Shown: positions 1 through 7,994 of the stretch, piece by piece
How the letters are laid out: the number at the start of each line of letters is the position of its first letter
Position numbering within the stretch: position 1 is the first letter of the stretch
Assembly (NCBI GenBank): GCA_947493035.1
Contig: CANLOW010000003.1
Location: forward strand, 1 to 64,000
Source: an uncultured Aquimarina sp.
GTDB taxonomy: Bacteria > Bacteroidota > Bacteroidia > Flavobacteriales > Flavobacteriaceae
DNA: 64,000 bases
Direction: 5' to 3'
Program-made: the position numbers and the translations under genes
The notes under the pieces: generated by a model
Seen by the model: the letters and a program-made list of their open reading frames with translations, nothing else
What the model was told of the DNA's origin: nothing
Databases searched by the model: none

Positions 1-158
1 TTTGAGCTAATGTGTGGTTTCTTTTTGTTAAGCCGTGCACATAATTTTGATTAGTCGCTGGTTTGAATTAAGTTAGCAAATAACAAAAAGATATGCACTC
101 GTGCTATACCAGCAATTCCTTGAATTTCTGCTCGCACGAATGCATATATTCACCGTTA
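1..158 (+). repeat. attC-like site 1, subtype A (partial)
   Basis: Right part of a long recombination site cut by the window start. It ends with the subtype A outer stem (GCACGAATGCATATATTC) followed by CACC and GTT at 156-158. The next cassette begins GTTACCCAAC, which is repeated inverted at that cassette's end near 1508-1517. Confidence 0.85.
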
Positions 159-181
159 CCCAACATTTAAAATAACCGAAA

Positions 182-421
182 TTGAAATTTAAAATTGGAC
201 TTTCATTATTCTTTATTTTTGGATTTTTCTTCTTTAGAAAAATCGGACCAATAATTACTAACAAATTAAAGGACTTTCATATTATAAATAACACAGGATT
301 AATTGAAAAAGCACCAGGGGTTTTTAAATTCTTTAATCTATTTTTTAAGGTATTTGCAATTTTCTGTCTGGTTTATGTTGTTATGATTTGGTCTGGATTT
401 GTTACAATACCGGATGAATAA
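182..421 (+). CDS. small membrane protein, first gene of IS-disrupted cassette
   Basis: A 79-residue protein starting at a TTG 24 bases after the cassette boundary. It has two hydrophobic stretches (about residues 5-18 and 50-70), so it is probably a two-pass inner-membrane protein. No family recognised. Its TAA stop overlaps an ATG (TAATG at 419-423) that probably was the original start of the following DUF2199 gene, so the two genes were likely translationally coupled before the IS insertion. The TTG start is chosen because no ATG fits. Confidence 0.5.
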   Translation: MKFKIGLSLFFIFGFFFFRKIGPIITNKLKDFHIINNTGLIEKAPGVFKFFNLFFKVFAIFCLVYVVMIWSGFVTIPDE

Positions 422-444
422 TGTTTTGGAAAAGGAAGAAAAGT

Positions 445-992
445 AAAAAACCTCCGTTAGAAACGGAGGCTTTGATTTTCAGATTAGCCCCATAGGGGCA
501 ACACGTCAAAGACTATTGATGTGATTGATACTTGACATATCTTTTTATCATTTCTTCATCTAAACCTACAGTACTAACAAAATAACCTCGAGACCAAAAG
601 TGATTTCCCCAATATGGCTTTTGCTTTAATTTAGGGTAAGTCTTGAATAATTTAATAGCTATTTTTCCTTTTAATGTACCCATGAATTCAGATACAGATA
701 ATTTTGGAGGAATCGAACAAACCAAATGAATGTGATCCAATTGAATATTGGCTTCCTGAATCTCAACATTTTTCCAACTACATATAGTTTGCATATCGTG
801 TTCTACTAGAGATTTTATCATCCCTTCTAGAATACGAAATCGATACTTTGGCGTGAAAACAATGTGATAATCGCATTTGTAATAGACATGTGTCAATTTT
901 CTATATTTACTCATCTTAAAAAGTTTTAAGAGGTAAACCTAAAAAATAGCAAAGCCTTTAAAACATGACCACCGTCAAAGACGGGGGTTTTA
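445..992 (-). mobile_element. IS200/IS605-type insertion sequence
   Basis: Compact element with one small transposase gene and hairpins near both ends instead of inverted repeats. The left hairpin is 451-469 (CCTCCGTT / AACGGAGG), the right one is about 968-988 (ACCACCGTC / GACGGGGGT, one wobble), and there is a GCCCC-ATA-GGGGC hairpin at 486-498. It sits inside a cassette, not in an attC-like site. Boundaries are approximate because IS200 elements make no target duplication. Confidence 0.8.
513..914 (-). CDS. tnpA: IS200-family HUH transposase TnpA
   Basis: A 133-residue Y1-HUH single-strand transposase of usual IS200 length. The HUH motif is visible as DHIHL around residues 60-64, and the C-terminal helix with RYVKYQ near residues 125-130 is in the position of the catalytic tyrosine region. 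The N-terminus (YKCDYHIVFTPKYR) is typical of the family. It opposes the cassette genes. It appears intact, so the element may be active. No TnpB partner is present. Confidence 0.92.
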   Translation of the reverse strand: MSKYRKLTHVYYKCDYHIVFTPKYRFRILEGMIKSLVEHDMQTICSWKNVEIQEANIQLDHIHLVCSIPPKLSVSEFMGTLKGKIAIKLFKTYPKLKQKPYWGNHFWSRGYFVSTVGLDEEMIKRYVKYQSHQ

Positions 993-1516
993 TATACTCA
1001 AATAAAACATCTGAATTTAAATGCTCTGAATGTGGACAAGTCCATTCAAAATGGCCTGCGTTAGCCTTTAAATCGCCAGCGAATTATGATTTCCTTTCTG
1101 ACCAAGAAAAATCCGAACTAGGAAAATTGGATTCTGACTTTTGTGAAATTCATTATGAAGACCAAATTGACCGATTTATAAGAGTAACACTGACTCAAAA
1201 AGTGAATGACACTTGTGAAAACTTAGATTACGGGCTTTGGGTTTCGTTAAGCGAGAAAAGCTATTCAGATTATAAAGCGAATTTTGACAATGAAAATCAC
1301 GAAACTGGATATTTTGGTTGGCTATGTAGCAATATCCCTGAATATGGAGACACTATGTCAATTCCTTGTGATGTAGTAACTAAAACAGGTAATAGTAGAC
1401 CTGAAATTTTTCCTCATCAGGATTTTGACCATCAACTCATTAAAGATTACTATGATGGAATCACAAAATCAGAAGCGGAAACAAGAATAAATGAAATGCT
1501 AAAAAACGTTGGGTAA
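965..1516 (+). pseudogene. DUF2199 protein, 5' end separated by IS200 insertion
   Basis: The body matches DUF2199: a CSECGQVH zinc-finger-like start, a WPALAF motif, then GWLCSNIPEY in the middle. The in-frame ATG at 965 lies in the right hairpin of the IS, so the first ~12 residues are IS-encoded. A better original start is ATG 421, which overlaps the stop of the upstream gene and reads MFWKRKKSKK before the IS. I infer that the IS split this gene near codon 10. A shortened protein could still be made from 965. The TAA stop (1514-1516) overlaps the next attC-like site by two bases. Confidence 0.75.
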
Positions 1517-1696
1517 CAACACCTATACGATAATGCGGAGTTTGGGTTTAATGGAAAAGTAATTTCACATTTGGTTTGTCGCCAAAGTATTAAATTTAGT
1601 ATTTTAGAAAAGATAAAAACAAAATATAAACTTTGGCTAAGTGCTGGATCGAAAGTCAGTGATTTTCTGCTTCCGCACTACGCATAGCTAAACGTT
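1515..1696 (+). repeat. attC-like site 2, subtype G
   Basis: Runs from AAC (1515) to GTT (1694-1696). The outer stem pairs CTATACGATAATGCGG with CCGCACTACGCATAG. The inner part keeps the GCCAAA...TTTGGC pairing. The next cassette starts GTTACCAAC and ends GTTGGTAAC. Confidence 0.85.
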
Positions 1697-1709
1697 ACCA
1701 ACAAACTAA

Positions 1710-2417
1710 ATGAAAAAAAACGAAATAACATTTATACCTGATTTAAACGACTACATCTTATCTGTTTCATTAAGAGAAAATAGTATTTTAAAGGAATTAA
1801 GAGATAGAACCGATAATCACCCAAACTCTATTTTACAAATACCACCTGAACAAGGCCAGTTTATGACTTTTCTATTGAAAATGTTAAATGCAAAAAAAGT
1901 AATAGATATTGGAACATATACTGGTTATAGTGCACTTTGTATGAGTCTTGCTCTTCCGAAAGACGGAAAGCTTGTAACTTGTGATTTAAATGAAGATTGG
2001 GCAGATATAGGGAAGCCTTATTGGGAAAAAGCAGGTGTGGAAAAGATTATTGATTTAAAGATAGCTCCTGCTCTTGAAACACTATCTGGATTAATCGAAA
2101 ATAATGAAAGTAATACTTATGATTTTATATTCATTGATGCCGACAAAATAAATTATGATAATTATTACGAAAAAGCATTAGAACTAATAAGGCCTGAGGG
2201 AATAATAGCAATAGACAATGTTTTATTATTTGGTTCTGTATTAAATCCAAACTATTTAAGTTCTGATTTACAAAAAGTACTTTCAAAAGATGATATTGAA
2301 TCTGTCAAAAAACTTAATTTAAAAATAAAAAATGACGAAAGAGTTGATATAAGTATGTTACAAATTGCAGATGGTTTGACATTAGTTCGAAAGAAGTCAG
2401 TTGGTAACAATGTATAA
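1710..2417 (+). CDS. O-methyltransferase (SAM-dependent, catechol/caffeoyl-CoA type)
   Basis: Class I methyltransferase of the OMT_3 (PF01596) type, which transfers a methyl group from SAM to a hydroxyl. Seen: motif I VIDIGTYTGYSALCMSLALP (about 66-85), the acidic residue at the end of beta2 in LVTCDLNEDW, the metal-binding FIFIDADKINY around 145-155, and IIAIDNVLLFGSV near 175. The 235-residue length is a little long for the family because the frame runs into the attC-like site, which supplies the last few codons and the stop. Substrate unknown. It is the sole gene of its cassette. Confidence 0.9.
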   Translation: MKKNEITFIPDLNDYILSVSLRENSILKELRDRTDNHPNSILQIPPEQGQFMTFLLKMLNAKKVIDIGTYTGYSALCMSLALPKDGKLVTCDLNEDWADIGKPYWEKAGVEKIIDLKIAPALETLSGLIENNESNTYDFIFIDADKINYDNYYEKALELIRPEGIIAIDNVLLFGSVLNPNYLSSDLQKVLSKDDIESVKKLNLKIKNDERVDISMLQIADGLTLVRKKSVGNNV

Positions 2418-2595
2418 AAAACATAGGGAGGTTTAAGTATTTTGAACAAAGGTTGTTGGCTTTTTGCGAGGTCGCCAAATATAAAATTTGGCATATACGT
2501 TTGATAAGATAAATACAAAATATTTATATTTGGCTTAGTATCAAATCGAAGTGTATTCATTACCTCCTGCCCTACGATTTTTTATACTTAACGTT
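2406..2595 (+). repeat. attC-like site 3, subtype B
   Basis: Outer stem GTATAAAAAACATAGGGAGG against CCTGCCCTACG...TTATAC. Inner hairpin GCCAAAT-ATAAA-ATTTGGC and a second copy TTTATATTTGGC. Contains the stop codon of the upstream methyltransferase. The next cassette is bounded by GTTGTGCGG and CCGCACAAC. Confidence 0.9.
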
Positions 2596-2616
2596 GTGCG
2601 GCATTAAATAAAAACT

Positions 2617-3255
2617 GTGAAATACAAGAAAATTAGAGGTTTAAAAAGAAAAGTTGCGAATATCCAAAATTGGGTTAATGGATATTTGGAATTGAATGTT
2701 GAACACCTGACTGAATACCAATATGAATACACAAAAGTATATGTTGACCCTTGGGATAATCTTACTTTAACGAATAGTCAAATTCCAGAGCCAAGAGGAA
2801 AGGCTAAAAAAGAAATTATAAACGGACTTGAAAAAATTTATGATAGTTGGAAAATTGAATTGGAAAAATTAAATGAGCCTTACTATTTGAAAATATGGCT
2901 TTATGAACCGAGGTTATCTAAATCTCAAGTAGTCTGTGCGATTGGTGAAAAAATTGAATACTATCAAAACTTATTTGAGAAGGCGGATTTTAAGCAAAAT
3001 AACTCATCATTCTCAAATCAATTAGGTTCTGAATTTAAATGGCGATCGAAAGTAGATGAAGAGCCTTTTTGGGAAAGTGAATTGTTATGGCCGATTGACC
3101 AATATGAAAGAATTGAAGACAGTTATTCGGACAGAAGGCTTTTGAAAAAACTAAAAGAAGGAAATTATAAAAATCAAGAAATTGATAGCCCAAATGGATA
3201 TAAGGACACTATTTACTTCTTACCAAAGGGTAAAATATGGGTTGGAGAAAAATAA
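2617..3255 (+). CDS. hypothetical protein (212 aa)
   Basis: Starts at GTG 2617, 22 bases after the cassette boundary; no nearer ATG is in frame. The predicted protein is soluble, highly charged and rich in Trp and Tyr (IWLYEPRLSKSQ, WPIDQYERIEDSY), without signal peptide or membrane segment. I do not recognise the family. Sole gene of its cassette. Confidence 0.7.
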   Translation: MKYKKIRGLKRKVANIQNWVNGYLELNVEHLTEYQYEYTKVYVDPWDNLTLTNSQIPEPRGKAKKEIINGLEKIYDSWKIELEKLNEPYYLKIWLYEPRLSKSQVVCAIGEKIEYYQNLFEKADFKQNNSSFSNQLGSEFKWRSKVDEEPFWESELLWPIDQYERIEDSYSDRRLLKKLKEGNYKNQEIDSPNGYKDTIYFLPKGKIWVGEK

Positions 3256-3267
3256 AAACGACCGCAC

Positions 3268-3453
3268 AACACTATATATAGCAAATAGGGAGGTTTAAGT
3301 CGGTTCGGAAAGGCTATGTTTATTTGCTGTATCGCCAAATCTTTTGATTTGGATTTACAATAAAAAAGATAAATCAAAATACAAAAGTTTGGCTTAGTGC
3401 TTAATCGAAAATAATCGCTTGTCCCCTGCCCTAAATGCTATATATTTAACGTT
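3268..3453 (+). repeat. attC-like site 4, subtype C
   Basis: Outer stem ATATATAGCAAATAGGG against CCCTAAATGCTATATAT. Inner hairpin region with CAAATC-TTTTGATTTG. The next cassette starts GTTGTAGCACATT and ends CGTGCTACAAC. Confidence 0.9.
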
Positions 3454-3483
3454 GTAGCACATTGACCAATAAGAAATGTTTTA

Positions 3484-3792
3484 ATGAAAAAAACTAAAAT
3501 TTATTCATTTATAAGTTCCTTTTTAATCTTAAGTATAATTCTATTTGTTACAATAACAAAAAATTTCTTCCCTAGACCTCAATTTGATCCAGATGGTACT
3601 TCAATAGTTGTTTTTGTATTATTTCCATTAATCATATTATCTACGATTTTAGCAATAATATCTATTATAAGGGTTAGAAAATATTCTAAGTTTTCAAATT
3701 CTAGAAAAGACGTTTTTTTAATATATATGATGTCTTGTCCGATAATTATTTTTTGGGTGATTTTAAGTTTATTCATAATTAAAGTTTTATAA
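3484..3792 (+). CDS. small three-helix membrane protein
   Basis: 102 residues with hydrophobic segments at about 8-25, 40-62 and 80-101; predicted inner-membrane protein. No family recognised. It stops 6 bases before the ATG of the downstream hydrolase and shares its cassette, so the two are probably co-transcribed. Confidence 0.7.
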   Translation: MKKTKIYSFISSFLILSIILFVTITKNFFPRPQFDPDGTSIVVFVLFPLIILSTILAIISIIRVRKYSKFSNSRKDVFLIYMMSCPIIIFWVILSLFIIKVL

Positions 3793-3798
3793 TTGTAT

Positions 3799-4446
3799 AT
3801 GAAGCTATACGGAATAAGTGGACTTGGTGCTGATAAAAGAGTTTTTGATTCTCTTATTCTTAACTATGAATTTATTCCTATTGATTGGATTACACCATAT
3901 AAAAATGAATCCATAAAAGATTATTCAAAAAGATTAAGTAGCGCAATTGACACAAAAAAAGAATTTTGTTTAATTGGAGTTAGTTTTGGAGGATTAATAG
4001 CGACTGAAATAAACCAGATACTCTGTCCTAAAATAACCATTCTGATTTCTTCTGCACATACAAAAAGTGAATTGAGAACAATATTCAGATGGTTTGGAAA
4101 AACAAAATTGATAAAACTAATACCTTCCTTTTTATTTGACCCTCCGAGGTCAATCGCTAAATATTTATTCGGAGCTAAGAATAATAAGTTACTATACAAT
4201 ATTTTAGACGATACCGATCTAAATTTTGCAAAATGGGCGGTTACAGAATTAATTAACTGGAAAAATATAACTCAACAAGAAAATGTTTTTAAAATCAATG
4301 GTACAAGTGATAAGTTGATTCCTCCAAAAGGAAATACTGAAATGGAATTAGTTGACAAAGGAGAGCACTTTATGATTGTTGATAGAGCAAATGAAATAAG
4401 TAAAATAATAAATGATAAAATAAACGTGCTACAACACTATATATAG
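3799..4446 (+). CDS. alpha/beta hydrolase
   Basis: Alpha/beta-hydrolase fold, probably an esterase or related hydrolase. The nucleophile elbow GVSFGG is at about residues 56-61, the acid is likely in NGTSDKLIP near 172-180, and the His is in GEHFMIVDRA near 191-200. It is short (215 residues) with a small cap. I chose ATG 3799 over TTG 3793. The last residues (LQHYI) and the TAG are encoded by the attC-like site, so excision and re-insertion upstream of another site subtype would change the tail. Confidence 0.82.
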   Translation: MKLYGISGLGADKRVFDSLILNYEFIPIDWITPYKNESIKDYSKRLSSAIDTKKEFCLIGVSFGGLIATEINQILCPKITILISSAHTKSELRTIFRWFGKTKLIKLIPSFLFDPPRSIAKYLFGAKNNKLLYNILDDTDLNFAKWAVTELINWKNITQQENVFKINGTSDKLIPPKGNTEMELVDKGEHFMIVDRANEISKIINDKINVLQHYI

Positions 4447-4617
4447 CAAATAGGGAGGTTTAAGTCGGTTCGAAAAGGCTTTGTTTGTTTGCTTTGTCGC
4501 CAAATCTTTTGATTTGGCTTTATAAATAAAAGATAAATCAAAATACAAAAGTTTGGCTTAGTGCTTAATCGAAAATAATCGCTTGTCCTCTGCCCTAAAT
4601 GCCATATATTTAACGTT
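4433..4617 (+). repeat. attC-like site 5, subtype C
   Basis: Near copy of site 4. Carries the stop of the hydrolase gene. The right half-arm GTTGTGCAC belongs to the SDR/GNAT cassette, whose other end is GTGCACAAC at 5975-5983. Confidence 0.9.
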
Positions 4618-4638
4618 GTGCACTATTAAAACCAAAAA

Positions 4639-5376
4639 ATGGAAAAAATCATTCTCATCACAGGAGGAAATAGAGGCATAGGAAGAGCCATTTCTCTAGA
4701 ATTAGCAAAAAAAGATTACTTCATATGTATCAACTACAGAAATGATGAGAATTCAGCAATAGAAGTAATTAATGAAATACACTTAAATGGAGGAACAGGC
4801 TCTTTAATAAAAGCTGATATATCAAAAGAAGAAGATATAATTAAACTCTTCAAAGAAATTGATAAAATTGATGGGAAATTAGTTGGATTAATTAATAATG
4901 CTGGAGTATTAGAAGCTCAATCGGATTTAGCAAATATGTCTTTAGAAAGAATAAAAAAGACTTTTGACACAAATGTTTTCGGGACTTTTGCTTGTTCTAA
5001 AGAAGCTATTAATAGAATGTCAATAAATCAGAACGGATTAGGAGGTAGTATAATTAATATTTCTTCAGGAGCTTCCAAATCAGGTTCTCCTAATCAATAT
5101 ATTGATTATGCTTCTTCTAAAGGCGCTATTGATACATTTACAATTGGGTTAGCTAAAGAAGTTGCTTCTGTCGGGATAAGAGTAAACGCTATAAGACCCG
5201 GCTTTATAAAAACAGAAATACATAAAACACCTAATAGACTTGATGATGTTAAGAAACTAATTCCAATGCAACGAATTGGAGAACCAATTGAAATAGCAAA
5301 AGCTGTCGTTTGGTTAATATCAGAAGAAGCAAGTTATACGTCAGGAGCTTTAATTGATATTGCTGGAGGAAAATAG
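4639..5376 (+). CDS. SDR-family NAD(P)-dependent oxidoreductase
   Basis: Classical short-chain dehydrogenase/reductase of normal length (245). Seen: cofactor motif TGGNRGIG (8-15), NNAG near 87-90, the catalytic Ser in NISSGAS near 142, YASSK near 158-162, and the PG motif in RPGFIKTEI. FabG-like in sequence style, but the substrate cannot be inferred. First gene of a two-gene cassette with an acetyltransferase 20 bases downstream. Confidence 0.93.
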   Translation: MEKIILITGGNRGIGRAISLELAKKDYFICINYRNDENSAIEVINEIHLNGGTGSLIKADISKEEDIIKLFKEIDKIDGKLVGLINNAGVLEAQSDLANMSLERIKKTFDTNVFGTFACSKEAINRMSINQNGLGGSIINISSGASKSGSPNQYIDYASSKGAIDTFTIGLAKEVASVGIRVNAIRPGFIKTEIHKTPNRLDDVKKLIPMQRIGEPIEIAKAVVWLISEEASYTSGALIDIAGGK

Positions 5377-5396
5377 CACTATCTAAATAACATAAT

Positions 5397-5948
5397 ATGA
5401 TGGATCAAACATTAAAAATTTATTTTGCTAAACGCAATGATTTCTCTGATCAAACAATCAATTCTATTTGCAATTTGATTAATAAAACATATGAAAAAGG
5501 GGAAGAAGGTCTATGGGCAGTAAATTCAAATAGAACCTCTGTTAAAGAATTAAAAAAGAACATAAGGAATAACCAATTGATTGTTGCTGAAGAGAAAGGG
5601 TTAATAATTGGAACTGTATTAGTGAAAAAAATGAAAGATGGTATAACAGGAGAATTCGGAATGCTCTCAGTAGATATCAACTATAAAAGAAAAGGAATTG
5701 GAAATAAATTAATTAAAAAAGTTGAAGAATGGGCTGTTTCTAATGAACTAAATATAATGAAACTTGAATTATTAACCCCTTCAAACTGGAAACATCACAC
5801 AAAAGAATTTTTAAAAAAATGGTATTCTAAGCTAGGGTATGTTCCTCAAGAAAAAGAATCTATCAAGAAAAAATATCCAGAGCTATTTCTACTTTTAAAA
5901 ACAGATTGTGATTTAACTATTTGGACCAAAAAATTAAAAGCCAATTAA
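5397..5948 (+). CDS. GNAT-family N-acetyltransferase
   Basis: 183 residues with the GNAT core: beta4 (GEFGMLSVDINYKRKGIG) followed by the acetyl-CoA pyrophosphate loop RKGIGNKLI (about 97-105) and MKLELLTPS (beta5). Starts with two Met codons. Acceptor unknown. Second gene of the SDR cassette. Confidence 0.9.
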   Translation: MMDQTLKIYFAKRNDFSDQTINSICNLINKTYEKGEEGLWAVNSNRTSVKELKKNIRNNQLIVAEEKGLIIGTVLVKKMKDGITGEFGMLSVDINYKRKGIGNKLIKKVEEWAVSNELNIMKLELLTPSNWKHHTKEFLKKWYSKLGYVPQEKESIKKKYPELFLLLKTDCDLTIWTKKLKAN

Positions 5949-5980
5949 TACACACCTCGTCTAAATTGAAAACAGTGCAC

Positions 5981-6166
5981 AACACTGTATAAAAAAACAT
6001 AGGGCGGTATAAGATTATTCGAAAGGTTTTGGTTTATCCGCTATGTCGCCAAATATAAAATTTGGTGTTTCAATATTGAAGATAAACACAAAACATTATA
6101 TTTGGCTTAGTTATAAACGTAAAGTTAGAGCTTACCCTCTGCCCTACGTTTCTTATACTTAACGTT
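5981..6166 (+). repeat. attC-like site 6, subtype B
   Basis: Outer stem GTATAAAAAAACATAGGGCGG / GCCCTACGTTTCTTATAC. The left arm GTGCACAAC and right arm GTTACCCAC are unrelated, whereas each matches the far end of its own cassette. This is the clearest demonstration of the hybrid nature of these sites. Confidence 0.92.
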
Positions 6167-6179
6167 ACCCACAATATAA

Positions 6180-6902
6180 ATGCTCTATAAAAAAATAATC
6201 TTAATATTATCTTGCCTTTTGATTTATACTAATTCAATATGTCAAATAAAAAAGAGAGATTTGATAGGTAAATGGCATATTAATAATTACAATAACAGAT
6301 ATTTCAAAAAAGACACCTTAACGTTAACTGCTAATAATAAAACTTGTAGAGAAATCAGATGGGAATTTTCGAAAAAAGAGTTTAGAATTTGGGATGTAAA
6401 TACTTGTAAAGAACCTCCCATAAGCTCTTCTAGTATTTTTAAGGAAAACCTAAATTTAAAAAAGACAGATTTTGGACAAATAATAGAAATTTCAAGAAAT
6501 TCAGAAGTAATAAATTCTTATAAGATTTTAGATGAATTTAATACATCAAGATTTAAAATATTAAAGTTTGATAAGTTAGAAGATGAAAAGTTATTTAAAT
6601 ACGTAGATTCTTTAATTTTTAAAGTATTAAAATATAAACCAACTAATGAAATAAAAATTTCTAACATAAAAATTAGAGATTCTTTTGACAGAAATTTTGA
6701 ACCTCTAATTGTTGTAAACGGATATCCAATTGATCAAAAAAATATTCTCAAAGAGATATTATTAGTTGAAGCATATAAAATTACTTATATAACAAAAGAA
6801 CAAGCATCAAGTATTTATGGTATGAGAGCTATTAATGGAGTAATAATTCTTAATATATCAGAGAAAAAATTCAAGAAAGCTCTAAAAAAATACAGTGGGT
6901 AA
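6180..6902 (+). CDS. secreted protein with TonB-plug-like C-terminus
   Basis: N-terminal signal peptide (residues 1-21, ending NSICQ) followed by a lipocalin-like start (RDLIGKWHINN). The last ~65 residues (LIVVNGYPID ... QASSIYGMRAINGVIIL) resemble the plug segment of TonB-dependent receptors, where a similar VNG/AIYG...GVI pattern is common. There is no barrel, so it is not a transporter. Likely periplasmic. The stop overlaps the next site. Confidence 0.7.
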   Translation: MLYKKIILILSCLLIYTNSICQIKKRDLIGKWHINNYNNRYFKKDTLTLTANNKTCREIRWEFSKKEFRIWDVNTCKEPPISSSSIFKENLNLKKTDFGQIIEISRNSEVINSYKILDEFNTSRFKILKFDKLEDEKLFKYVDSLIFKVLKYKPTNEIKISNIKIRDSFDRNFEPLIVVNGYPIDQKNILKEILLVEAYKITYITKEQASSIYGMRAINGVIILNISEKKFKKALKKYSG

Positions 6903-7085
6903 CACTATATAAAAAACATAGGGAGTTCAGTGTTTTTTCAAAAGGTTTGGGCTAATCCGCTATGTCGCCAAATATAAAATTTGGTGTTTCAATATCGAAG
7001 ATAAACACAAAACATTATATTTGGCTTAGTTATAAACCTAGAGTTAGTGCTAACCCTCTGCCCTACGTTTCTTATACTTAACGTT
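6901..7085 (+). repeat. attC-like site 7, subtype B
   Basis: Outer stem TATAAAAAACATAGGG / CCCTACGTTTCTTATA. Left arm GTGGGTAAC closes the previous cassette; right arm GTTACCTGC opens the next one. Confidence 0.9.
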
Positions 7086-7094
7086 ACCTGCAAT

Positions 7095-7793
7095 ATGATC
7101 AAAAAAATAAAAATTACTTTATTAGTACTTTTAGCTTTATCAAACAAAATATTTGCTTGCCAATGCATAGGTAAAACTTTAATCGATGAAATAAGTGATT
7201 CTAGTAATATTTTTATTGGAACTGTAATAGGTCTTGAACAAAATACATATAAAATAGAAATCAATGCTTTATATAAAGGATCCTTAGACTTAAATAAAAT
7301 TTATGAAGTCATTCAGCCTAATGATTCTTGCCATATGGCTAAATATGATACTAATGAAACTTATATATTTTTTGAATCCAATGATGGATTTCATCAATGT
7401 GGTAGAACTAAAAATATTTACAAATCAAAAGCCATTAAAAAGTTAGAAAAGATTTATCCTAATAGGATACTAAATCAAAAGAATAAAATCAAAACGGCAG
7501 AGATGATTTACGATAATCTTTATACACTTAGATTATTCGATGGTAAAAAAATTGATACAAAGAATAATAAAATTTTATATTTTGATGGAAGAACAATTAT
7601 AGAGAATCCAAAAAATGATTTTAATTCTAATTGGCTTGGTATACATTATTATGAGTTATTCGGAGCCATCAATATTGAAGAAAAAAAATATGATTACATA
7701 ATTTATTACGAAATATCACACGAAGAGTTTTTTCTTAATGAGAAGAAAAAAGAAAAACTAAGAAAAAAATTCCTGAAGAAAAAAAGCAGGTAA
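7095..7793 (+). CDS. secreted Cys-rich protein, NTR/TIMP-like start
   Basis: I use ATG 7095, the first Met after the cassette boundary; the longer frame upstream lies in the attC-like site. The signal peptide ends NKIFAC, and the mature chain begins CQCIG. It continues with IFIGTVIGLEQN and later DSCHMAKY and HQCGRT, a pattern seen in Bacteroidota proteins with an NTR (TIMP-like) fold. The C-terminus is very basic. Function unknown, periplasmic or outer-membrane. The stop codon overlaps the next site. Confidence 0.65.
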   Translation: MIKKIKITLLVLLALSNKIFACQCIGKTLIDEISDSSNIFIGTVIGLEQNTYKIEINALYKGSLDLNKIYEVIQPNDSCHMAKYDTNETYIFFESNDGFHQCGRTKNIYKSKAIKKLEKIYPNRILNQKNKIKTAEMIYDNLYTLRLFDGKKIDTKNNKILYFDGRTIIENPKNDFNSNWLGIHYYELFGAINIEEKKYDYIIYYEISHEEFFLNEKKKEKLRKKFLKKKSR

Positions 7794-7979
7794 CACTATA
7801 TATACATCATGCGGGTTAATCTTTTTGAGCTAATGTATGGTTTCTTTTTGCTAAGCCGTGCATATAATTTTGATTAGTCGCTGGTTTGAATTAAGTTAGC
7901 GAATAACAAAAAGATATGCACTCATGCTCTACCGAAATTCCCTGAATTTCCGCTCGCACGAATGCATATATTCAACGTT
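7792..7979 (+). repeat. attC-like site 8, subtype A
   Basis: Outer stem ATATATACATCATGCGGG / CGCACGAATGCATATAT. The middle has GTGCATAT and ATATGCAC, and TTTTTGCTAA and TTAGCGAATAACAAAAA, in interleaved order. Right arm GTTGGGCAC. Confidence 0.9.
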
Positions 7980-7994
7980 GGGCACAATATACTT

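Noticed and set aside
486-498. Rho-independent terminator after the IS transposase
   Set aside because: GCCCC-ATA-GGGGC lacks a T-run on the transposase side and is better explained as part of the IS end structure.
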